Positions 9,184 to 16,171 of a stretch of 64,000 bases of DNA are shown here, piece after piece. Location: positions 1 through 64,000 of the forward strand of contig CACOUL010000005.1 in NCBI GenBank assembly GCA_902630355.1. The letters are read 5' to 3'. The position numbers and the translations under genes were made by a program. This DNA comes from Planctomycetaceae bacterium. GTDB taxonomy: Bacteria > Planctomycetota > Planctomycetia > Pirellulales > UBA7805. Position 1 is the stretch's first letter. Each line of letters opens with the position of its first letter. Below the pieces are notes generated by a model. The model saw only the letters and a list, made by a program, of their open reading frames with translations, did not search any database and was not told the origin of the DNA.

Positions 9184-10116
9184 TTGGAAATTTATCGCCA
9201 ACTTGACTCGCTTCCCCCGAACCTGCGTGGCGGGGCCCTGGCCATCGGCAATTTTGATGGGGTACACCTGGGACATGCGGCCATTGTCCGCTCGCTAAAA
9301 AAACAGGCCGCAGCATTTGGCGGTGGGGCAACCATCTTCACCTTCGACCCGCATCCGGTGCGTCTACTGCGACCCGAACAAGTACCACCGCCCCTGACCT
9401 GGACCGATCGCAAGGCAGAACTTTTGGCCGAGCAGGGCATCGATGCGGTGATCGCCTACCCGACCGACCGCGCGCTGCTCGAACTTTCGGCAGAATCTTT
9501 CTTCGACCACATCGTGTGTCAGGCGCTTGCGGCCCGCGGAATGGTAGAGGGTGAAAACTTTTATTTTGGCCGCGATCGACAGGGTGATATCCCGCTGCTC
9601 CGTACGCTGTGTGATCGGCAGGGCATGGCACTCGAGGTGGTGCCACCGGTGCTGGTCGGTGAGGAGCCGGTCAGCAGTTCACGAATTCGCGCGCTGCTTG
9701 CCGAGGGAGACGTGACCGAAGCAGCGAGCATGCTCACCCGTCCCTATCGACTCCGGGGGATGGTGACCCATGGCGCGGGCCGTGGGGGGAAACTCGGGTT
9801 TCCCACCGCGAACCTCGAAGCGATCGATACCATCATTCCCGCCGATGGTGTGTATGCCGGAACAGCACGGTATGACGCGTTTTCCGGGCCCGCCGCGATT
9901 CACATCGGACCGAATCCTACCTTTGGAGAAACGCGGAAAAAAGTAGAAATCCACCTACTTGACCGGACCGATTCGCTTTACGGACGGGCCCTCGAGGTGG
10001 ACTTTGGACTTCGCCTACGTGATACTGGGAGGTTCGGGAGCGCCGAATCGCTCCAGGAGCAAGTGGCCCACGACATCGGCGAGGTACGCCGCTGGTGGGC
10101 AGGCCAGATCACTTGA
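9184..10116 (+). CDS. ribF: Bifunctional riboflavin kinase / FAD synthetase
   Basis: Converts riboflavin to FMN and then FAD. The 310-residue protein has an N-terminal nucleotidyltransferase domain (AIGNFDGVHLGHAAIV near residue 20; FTFDPHPVRLL; ENFYFGRDRQGD; SSSRIRALLAEGD) and a C-terminal flavokinase domain from about residue 185 (GRGGKLGFPTANLE, PNPTFGE, VDFGLRLRDTGRF). The only start matching the family N-terminus is TTG 9184 (LEIYRQLDSLPP), an uncommon start, and no strong ribosome site is visible. It is followed 8 bp later by the DHH phosphoesterase, so the two are probably cotranscribed. Confidence 0.95.
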   Translation: MEIYRQLDSLPPNLRGGALAIGNFDGVHLGHAAIVRSLKKQAAAFGGGATIFTFDPHPVRLLRPEQVPPPLTWTDRKAELLAEQGIDAVIAYPTDRALLELSAESFFDHIVCQALAARGMVEGENFYFGRDRQGDIPLLRTLCDRQGMALEVVPPVLVGEEPVSSSRIRALLAEGDVTEAASMLTRPYRLRGMVTHGAGRGGKLGFPTANLEAIDTIIPADGVYAGTARYDAFSGPAAIHIGPNPTFGETRKKVEIHLLDRTDSLYGRALEVDFGLRLRDTGRFGSAESLQEQVAHDIGEVRRWWAGQIT

Positions 10117-10124
10117 GGGAAACC

Positions 10125-11117
10125 ATGACGATCGACTGGAAACGTTTCTCAGATATCACTGCGTCTTACAACACGTTTTTGATCACCAGCCACATCCGTC
10201 CCGATTGCGATGCGCTCGGCAGCGCACTCGGCATGGCAATGGTACTCGAATCGCTCGGCAAGGAGGTACGGATCGTGACCGGCGACCCGGTGCCGCCGAA
10301 CCTGACCTTTATTGACCCTGACAAGCGGATCGAAACGCTAGGCGAGGGGGTCACGCTTGAGGATCTTGCGCAGCTAGAGGTGATGATGGTCCTCGATACG
10401 AGCGCGTGGGCACAACTGGGCCCGATGGGCGATGTGCTGCGGGCCGAGCGGATGGTCAAAATGGTGCTGGATCACCACGTGAGCGAAGATGACCTGGGCG
10501 CCGAATATTTCAAAGACACCACGGCAGAAGCAACCGGCCGCTTGGTGGCTGAAGCGGCCGACCAATTAGGGGTGCCGCTGACGGCCGAGATGGCCACCCC
10601 GCTGTTTGCGGCGCAAGCGACCGATACCGGATGGTACCGGTTCAAATCGACCAGTGGCGATGCCCTCCGGATTGCCGCATCACTCGTCGATGCGGGTGCA
10701 GTCCCGCAGGAGATTTACTCCGATATTTATGAGCAGGACACCGTAGGCCGCTTGCGGTTGCGGGGTATTGTCCTGGCTCGCACGGAGACCGACCTCGACG
10801 GGCGGTTGGCCCACACCTACATCCGCCTGGCCGACTTCGAAAAATCCGGCGCGGTGCCGAGCGATACAGAAGACCTGATCAACCTCACGCTGGGAATTAA
10901 AGGCGTTGAGTTTGCGGTAATCCTGGTCGAACAGGCGGCCGGGAATTTCAAGCTCAGTTTCCGCAGTCGCTGCGGTGTGGATTGCTCGCAGTTGGCGCAA
11001 CAGTTCAGTGGCGGTGGCCACAGGGCCGCTGCAGGAGCGGGCATCGACGGCCCGTTTGAAGACGCTCAGCCCAAAGTCCTCGATGCAGTGCGCGAAGCGA
11101 TGCAGGCGGCAGTCTGA
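10125..11117 (+). CDS. DHH/DHHA1 phosphoesterase, NrnA-like nano-RNase/pAp phosphatase
   Basis: A 330-residue member of the DHH family, predicted to hydrolyse short oligoribonucleotides and/or 3'-phosphoadenosine-5'-phosphate with Mn. DHH-domain motifs are visible: SHIRPDCDALGSALG near residue 20, MVLDTSAW, and LDHHVSEDD (the DHH motif itself). The C-terminal DHHA1 domain ends with FSGGGHRAAAGAGIDG. Cys replaces the usual Gly in the RPDGD-type motif (RPDCD). ATG 10125 follows GAGGGAAACC, a good ribosome site, and the gene sits just after ribF. Assignment to NrnA rather than another DHH subfamily is inference. Confidence 0.85.
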   Translation: MTIDWKRFSDITASYNTFLITSHIRPDCDALGSALGMAMVLESLGKEVRIVTGDPVPPNLTFIDPDKRIETLGEGVTLEDLAQLEVMMVLDTSAWAQLGPMGDVLRAERMVKMVLDHHVSEDDLGAEYFKDTTAEATGRLVAEAADQLGVPLTAEMATPLFAAQATDTGWYRFKSTSGDALRIAASLVDAGAVPQEIYSDIYEQDTVGRLRLRGIVLARTETDLDGRLAHTYIRLADFEKSGAVPSDTEDLINLTLGIKGVEFAVILVEQAAGNFKLSFRSRCGVDCSQLAQQFSGGGHRAAAGAGIDGPFEDAQPKVLDAVREAMQAAV

Positions 11118-11176
11118 CGGCCCACGAGGTGCGCCGACACGGAAGTTCGTGGCCCGAGATGCGTTATTTTTCGCTA

Positions 11177-11206
11177 GGGACACTGGCCGGCATCCTTCGC
11201 TATAAT
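11177..11206 (+). promoter_or_regulatory. Candidate sigma-70 promoter for the Rieske/cytochrome b genes
   Basis: A perfect TATAAT lies at 11201-11206, about 50 bp before the Rieske start. A weak -35-like GGGACA sits at 11177-11182 with an 18-bp spacer. The position fits the start of the two-gene quinol-oxidising operon. The -35 match is poor, so this is suggestive only. Confidence 0.4.
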
Positions 11207-11255
11207 GAAGTGGCCCTCCTGCGAAATATACAATTCCCTGCCTGACGCAATTCTC

Positions 11256-11825
11256 ATGGAAACGCAATCCCCTTCGTCCGACGTCCCCACTCCGTGCTGC
11301 GGGACAAAGCGTCGCGGAATCCTCAAGGGAGTTTTGGCAGCCGCAATCGGCCTGTTCGTATCGGTTGTTCCGTTGATCCCGGGCCTGGCCGTGCTCTTCA
11401 GCCCACTACGAAGAAAAGGGAACGTGGGCGGCCGGATGATCCGCATCACTACACTCGGCGCGCTGGCCGGGAGTACGCGGCCCCAACGCTTCCAGGTCAT
11501 TGCCTCTCGCCGCGATGCTTGGAACCTCTACCCTCCCGAACCGATCGCTGGAGTGTATCTGGCGCCGCAAGGCGACGGAAAACCACCGAAGGCATTTGCT
11601 GTCACATGCCCTCATTTGGGCTGTGCAGTCGATTTCAACGGTGAGACCGAAGAATATCAGTGTCCCTGTCACACGAGTGCCTTCGCGCTCGATGGCCAAA
11701 CGCTCTACGGACCGAGCCCCCGGGGACTCGACGAGTTGGCGGTGGAAATTCGAGGCGATGAAGTGTGGATCGACTATAAGCGATTTGAAGTAGGGAAAAG
11801 CCAGCAAATTGAGATCCCGTCCTGA
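11256..11825 (+). CDS. Rieske [2Fe-2S] protein of a bc1/b6f-type complex
   Basis: The iron-sulfur subunit that takes the first electron from quinol at the Qo site. The 189-residue protein has an N-terminal membrane anchor with a Tat-like twin arginine (KRRGILKGVLAAAIGLFVSVV). Its C-terminal Rieske fold has the cluster ligands CPHLGC and CPCH, with the usual following P-rich loop (YGPSPRGLDELAV). ATG 11256 is preferred to the track start at 11205, which would place extra residues before the anchor. The cytochrome b-c fusion follows 24 bp later and is certainly its partner. Downstream electrons would pass to the fused cytochrome c domain. Confidence 0.93.
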   Translation: METQSPSSDVPTPCCGTKRRGILKGVLAAAIGLFVSVVPLIPGLAVLFSPLRRKGNVGGRMIRITTLGALAGSTRPQRFQVIASRRDAWNLYPPEPIAGVYLAPQGDGKPPKAFAVTCPHLGCAVDFNGETEEYQCPCHTSAFALDGQTLYGPSPRGLDELAVEIRGDEVWIDYKRFEVGKSQQIEIPS

Positions 11826-11849
11826 GCATTCCGTAAGAGTGGTATTGCG

Positions 11850-13961
11850 ATGAAACAGATTCTCGATTGGATCGATCACCGAACCGGCTACCGCGGTGTC
11901 GTGAAGGAAACGCTTTACGAAAATATCCCAGGCGGTTCCCGCTGGCGGTACGTCTGGGGCAGTACGCTGGTCTTTGTCTTTTTCGTCCAGGTCGTGACTG
12001 GCATCTTCCTTTGGATGGCATACAGCCCGAGCACGCAGACTGCTTGGGAAAGTGTCTATTACCTGCAGTATCACCTCGACGGCGGATGGCTACTGCGCGG
12101 TATTCATCATTATGCCGCACAGATCATGATGATCCTGATGCTGCTGCATGTACTGCAGGTCGTGATCGATGGTGCCTACAAGGCGCCGCGCGAGGTCAAT
12201 TTCTGGTTCGGCTTGCTGCTCATGTTGATCGTGTTCGGCCTGGGGCTCACCGGCTACCTGCTGCCGTGGGATCAAAAGGGATATTGGGCGACGAAAGTGG
12301 CGACCGAAATTGCCGGGAGCGTAGGCCGCGAGGTCCCGGAGATTGCCGTCGGGGGCGCCGACTATGGAACGCAAACCCTCACGCGGTTCTTTGCAATCCA
12401 TGCGGGCGTGCTGCCGGCTTTGCTGGTGGGACTGCTGGTGGTTCACATCGCGCTGTTCCGCCGTCACGGAATCACCGCCAAGTTGAGCGGGCGCCGCGAG
12501 GGATACCAGGAAGATTTCTGGCCCGATCAAGTGCTCAAGGATGCGGTCGCCTGTCTGGCTGTGCTGCTGGTGATTGTGCTTCTTGCCTGGCTGGCACGCG
12601 CGGAACTCGGCGCACCTGCCGATGCGGCGGAAAACTACGCTGCGGCCCGGCCCGAATGGTACTTTTTATTTCTTTTCCAATTTCTCAAATACTTTCCGGG
12701 TGAGTACGGAAAGTTGATCGGAGCCGTGGTGCTGCCGGGGCTACTGGTCGGCTTCATGTTTTTGATGCCGTTTGTCGGTCGCTCGCGGACCGGCCACCGC
12801 TTGAATGTCGCCTTTATCGCCCTGGTACTGATCGGCTCCGCTGTGCTGACGCTCCTGGCACTCGATGAAGACTATTACGCCAAGCGAATCGATAAATCGC
12901 AGATTGCCGAGGCCGAGAAGGCTTTTGAGCAGATTGCCATCGATCTACGGAAGGCAGGGGAGGGCAGCCCGTATCACGGCAAAGAACAAGCGGAACAACT
13001 TGCCATTTTTTCGGGAGATGATCAGGAAGAAGAAAACCTCCTGCAGGAGCAATACGCCCGGTACCAACGCTACCAGACCTCCAAAAATTTTATCGAGGCA
13101 GTCCACGCCGCGGATGTGGAAGCGGAACGCATCAAAGAACTGGCTGTCGAGTGGGACCCGCAGGCGGAGGCCTATCTGCCGAGCATCCCTCCCACCGGCG
13201 CGCTCGCGCTGCTGCGGGCCGATCCCAAAACGCAGGGCCCTAAACTTTTCGGTCGCTACTGCGCGTCCTGCCACGATTATTCGGGGCCGGAGGCGGATAC
13301 CGAGTTTGTCACCGTACACCCGCTCGCCCCGCAGACCGGCGATCATGTTCCCAATGGCGCACCGAACCTCTACCGCTTTGCCAGTCGGCAGTGGATCGCT
13401 GGAATGCTTGACCCGGAGGAGGTTGCCAAAGTCCACCTCGACCGTGAAACGTGGACCGTGACCGACGCGCCCTACTACGGCAACACCAATATTGCAACCG
13501 AAGACGGTGGCATGGTCGAGTTTGTGCAAAACGATCTGGCCGACCTGGATGATGAGGGCAGGGAGAAAATCGAGGCGATCGTCGTTGCCCTCTCCGCCGA
13601 TGCCCGTCTCCCGTACCAGCAAACGCTCGATCAAGAGGCAGAGACGGCAGGGCAGATCGCGGCCGGACGCGAGGCTTTTACCGATGCGTTCGATTCCTAC
13701 GCCTGCTCCGACTGCCACCGCTGGGGCGAAATTGAAGATGCGGAAGATGCCCCCGATCTGACCGGCTACGGCTCAAGGGACTGGATGATCAAGATGATTG
13801 CCGATCCGGCGCACATCTATGGCGAGCACAATGACCGGATGCCCGCCTTCAACCCGCCAGGAAAACCGGAGTCGCAGCAGCTGAGCGACGAAAAAATCGG
13901 CCTCATTGTCGACTGGATCCGCCAGGATTGGCGACCCGGGCCTGCCAAGCCGCAACCGTAG
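11850..13961 (+). CDS. Cytochrome b fused to a diheme cytochrome c
   Basis: A 703-residue quinol-oxidising subunit. Residues ~1-230 are the cytochrome b6-like four-helix domain with paired heme-b histidines (HHYAAQIMMILMLLH and HAGVLPALLVGLLVVH). The subunit-IV-like part follows, with the Qo motif PEWYFLF near residue 270 and further membrane helices to ~340. A charged linker leads to two c-type domains with heme sites CASCH (near residue 470) and CSDCH (near residue 620); NDRMPAF may supply a heme-axial Met. Thus cyt b, subunit IV and cyt c1-like functions are in one chain. It pairs with the Rieske gene just upstream and probably reduces a soluble carrier or oxidase. Confidence 0.95.
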   Translation: MKQILDWIDHRTGYRGVVKETLYENIPGGSRWRYVWGSTLVFVFFVQVVTGIFLWMAYSPSTQTAWESVYYLQYHLDGGWLLRGIHHYAAQIMMILMLLHVLQVVIDGAYKAPREVNFWFGLLLMLIVFGLGLTGYLLPWDQKGYWATKVATEIAGSVGREVPEIAVGGADYGTQTLTRFFAIHAGVLPALLVGLLVVHIALFRRHGITAKLSGRREGYQEDFWPDQVLKDAVACLAVLLVIVLLAWLARAELGAPADAAENYAAARPEWYFLFLFQFLKYFPGEYGKLIGAVVLPGLLVGFMFLMPFVGRSRTGHRLNVAFIALVLIGSAVLTLLALDEDYYAKRIDKSQIAEAEKAFEQIAIDLRKAGEGSPYHGKEQAEQLAIFSGDDQEEENLLQEQYARYQRYQTSKNFIEAVHAADVEAERIKELAVEWDPQAEAYLPSIPPTGALALLRADPKTQGPKLFGRYCASCHDYSGPEADTEFVTVHPLAPQTGDHVPNGAPNLYRFASRQWIAGMLDPEEVAKVHLDRETWTVTDAPYYGNTNIATEDGGMVEFVQNDLADLDDEGREKIEAIVVALSADARLPYQQTLDQEAETAGQIAAGREAFTDAFDSYACSDCHRWGEIEDAEDAPDLTGYGSRDWMIKMIADPAHIYGEHNDRMPAFNPPGKPESQQLSDEKIGLIVDWIRQDWRPGPAKPQP

Positions 13962-13979
13962 CGGTAGCCAGAGGGGCGG

Positions 13980-13991
13980 AATGCTAGCATT
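13980..13991. repeat. 12-bp perfect palindrome AATGCTAGCATT
   Basis: A perfect 12-bp palindrome lies 19 bp after the cytochrome b-c stop and about 90 bp before the zinc-ribbon gene. It is followed by TCCC rather than a T-run. It could be an operator for the downstream gene or a weak hairpin. Only the symmetry is directly visible. Confidence 0.3.
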
Positions 13992-14079
13992 TCCCTCACG
14001 GCGGCCCGTCCAAATGGCCGAAATTAAACGATGAAGGGCGATTTTCTCAATCTATCAATATCCCCAGTCATCGTGTGCG

Positions 14080-14784
14080 ATGTGGTGCGAACAGTGCGAT
14101 AAAACGATTATTCTTCCTCCTCAACACGAGGTCGAAACGCTTCGCGGTCAGGTCCCACTTGTCGACCCGGCCGGCGGGATGTTCTGCCCCGATTGCGGGA
14201 ACCGACTCCGCTACTCCGCCTCTGCGGGCGATGCAAATCTCGATCCCTGGGAGGAGCGACTCGAGGAGGAGCTTGAGGAGGTTCGGGAACTTCTTGCAGA
14301 GAGCCGCGACCTGCGGGAATCGTTCACACGGGTCGATACGCCTGCGGCCTGCCGGCAGCCCGAGGCTGCGCGCGTCGAACCGGTTTCGCCTGCTCCGGAG
14401 CCGGAACGAGTCGGTGCAACAATCCGCCGCTCAAGCAGGGGAGGCCTGCCGCGCACTCCCGCCGTGATTCTCTTTATGCTCGGCGTAGGACTGCTGAGTC
14501 GATCGTGGATTATCGGATTTGAAGCGATCGGTACGGACGGGCTCTCGCTCGATTGGATCGGTCAGATGACGCTTCTCTGCGGAGGGCTTCTCTGGCTTCG
14601 GGACGCGATGCGTAGCGAGCAGGAAATGTCCGGAAAGCTGGACGCAACGATCGCCGGCCTGCACGTACTCCGCAAAGATCTGGCCACGCCAACCGCACCG
14701 CACGACGCCCATCGACAACTTGCCGATCTGAAACGGCGACTCGGGGCCATCGCACAAACGGCCAGCCTCGGCGGTCAATCCTAA
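14080..14784 (+). CDS. Zinc-ribbon membrane protein of unknown function
   Basis: A 234-residue protein. The N-terminus has a putative zinc ribbon formed by CEQC (residues 3-6) and CPDC (near 36-39). An acidic coiled segment follows (EERLEEELEEVRELLAESRDL), then a Pro/Glu-rich linker and two hydrophobic stretches (AVILFMLGVGLLS and LDWIGQMTLLCGGLLWL). A final helical segment ends the protein. The architecture of zinc ribbon plus membrane helix recurs at 19389 and 29569 in this window. Its stop overlaps the stop of the convergent gdhA by 4 bp. No function is assigned. Confidence 0.7.
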   Translation: MWCEQCDKTIILPPQHEVETLRGQVPLVDPAGGMFCPDCGNRLRYSASAGDANLDPWEERLEEELEEVRELLAESRDLRESFTRVDTPAACRQPEAARVEPVSPAPEPERVGATIRRSSRGGLPRTPAVILFMLGVGLLSRSWIIGFEAIGTDGLSLDWIGQMTLLCGGLLWLRDAMRSEQEMSGKLDATIAGLHVLRKDLATPTAPHDAHRQLADLKRRLGAIAQTASLGGQS

Positions 14785-16016
14785 CGGATGCCGCCCATGT
14801 CCACCGCTTCGCGGACGCGATCGATACCGAGCATGTACGCGGCCATCCGTAGGGAGATGCTCCGATCACTGGCCAACTGCCACACCGCCTCAAACGCACC
14901 GGAAAGGGCCCGGTCGAGTTCCTGACGCACGCGCGCCAGGCCCCACTTATAGTGCTGTCGATTTTGCACCCACTCGAAATAGCTCACCGTCACTCCGCCC
15001 GCATTGGCCAGAATATCGGGCAGGATCACTACCCCCGACTCGATCAGTTGATCGTCGGCATTCGGCCAGATCGGTCCATTGGCAGCCTCGACAATCACCG
15101 GCGCGCGAATCTGACCGACGTTCTCCGCCGTGATCACCCCGCCGATCGCCGCCGGAATCAAAAGCTCGACGTCGAGCCCCAGAAGTTCGTCTCCCCCGAG
15201 CGCGTCCGCCTCCGTGTATCCCCGCAGCGTTCCATCCCCCTGATGCGTGTACTGGATGAGCGATTGGATATCGAGTCCCTGCGGGTTGTAGTAAGCGCCG
15301 GAAAGGTCGCTGACCGCGACCACTTGGCACTCAGCCAACTGCAAAAATCGTGCGGTATGAAGGCCCACATTCCCAAAGCCTTGAATCGCGACGCGGGTCT
15401 GCTGAGGTTGCCGACCCAACCGATCCAGCAATTTGAGCGAAAGAATCCCCACGCCACGACCTGTCGCCTCCTCGCGACCGGGGATACCGAAGAGTTCCGC
15501 AGGCTTGCCTGTCACACACGCGGGATTGAAGCCCTCAAACTTATTGTATTCGTTCATGATCCAGGCCATCGCCCGCCAATCGGTTCCCATATCGGGCGCT
15601 GGGATATCGGTATCGGGACCGATCACTTCATGCAACCGGGAAACAAACTTGCGGGTGAGCCGCTCAAGTTCACGATCGCTGAGGCGGTGGGGATCGACGG
15701 CGATCCCTCCTTTGGCGCCGCCATAGGGGATGTCGACGACCGCCGTCTTCCAGGTCATCAACGAAGCGAGTGCCCGGACCTCATCGAGATTCACCTCCTC
15801 GTGATAGCGCAGCCCCCCCTTCATCGGCCCGCGGGCATTATTGTGCTGGACGCGATACCCGCTGAAAGTCGCAAGGTGCCCATCGTCCATTTCGATCGGC
15901 AACTGCACCCGGACCTCGCGATGGGCCCCGGCAAGCAGTGCGGTGACTCGATCCGAGAGTTCGAGCATGGAGGCTGCCCGGGAAAAGTATAATTGAGCCG
16001 AATCAAGTGCCTGCAT
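14781..16016 (-). CDS. gdhA: Glu/Leu/Phe/Val-family (glutamate) dehydrogenase
   Basis: Predicted NAD(P)-dependent oxidative deamination of glutamate to 2-oxoglutarate. The 411-residue chain matches the short hexameric GDH class. Substrate-site motifs are GPMKGGLRYH and the catalytic-lysine segment PYGGAKGGI. The Rossmann domain shows VAIQGFGNVGLHTARFL, and VIVEAANGPIWP follows. ATG 16016 has GGAG 10-13 bases upstream (TTGGAGTCGTCGATG), better than the track's TTG 16028. The 3' end overlaps the neighbouring zinc-ribbon gene tail-to-tail (14781-14784). Leucine or phenylalanine dehydrogenase is less likely from the length and motifs. Confidence 0.92.
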   Translation of the reverse strand: MQALDSAQLYFSRAASMLELSDRVTALLAGAHREVRVQLPIEMDDGHLATFSGYRVQHNNARGPMKGGLRYHEEVNLDEVRALASLMTWKTAVVDIPYGGAKGGIAVDPHRLSDRELERLTRKFVSRLHEVIGPDTDIPAPDMGTDWRAMAWIMNEYNKFEGFNPACVTGKPAELFGIPGREEATGRGVGILSLKLLDRLGRQPQQTRVAIQGFGNVGLHTARFLQLAECQVVAVSDLSGAYYNPQGLDIQSLIQYTHQGDGTLRGYTEADALGGDELLGLDVELLIPAAIGGVITAENVGQIRAPVIVEAANGPIWPNADDQLIESGVVILPDILANAGGVTVSYFEWVQNRQHYKWGLARVRQELDRALSGAFEAVWQLASDRSISLRMAAYMLGIDRVREAVDMGGIR

Positions 16017-16171
16017 CGACGACTCCAAATGATAAAATAATTTGTTCTTGCGGCCGGCCGAAACGAGCGGTTCGGTGTTTCATACTACGGCATATCATGG
16101 CGAGGTGTTCCATCTCATATCATCCGGCGGGTTGTCCCGCTGCTCAAACCTTATCGTGATCCTGGGCATTT

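Noticed and set aside
14952-15992. 346-residue plus-strand ORF opposite gdhA
   Set aside because: Lies entirely opposite the gdhA catalytic domain and has no recognisable family features.
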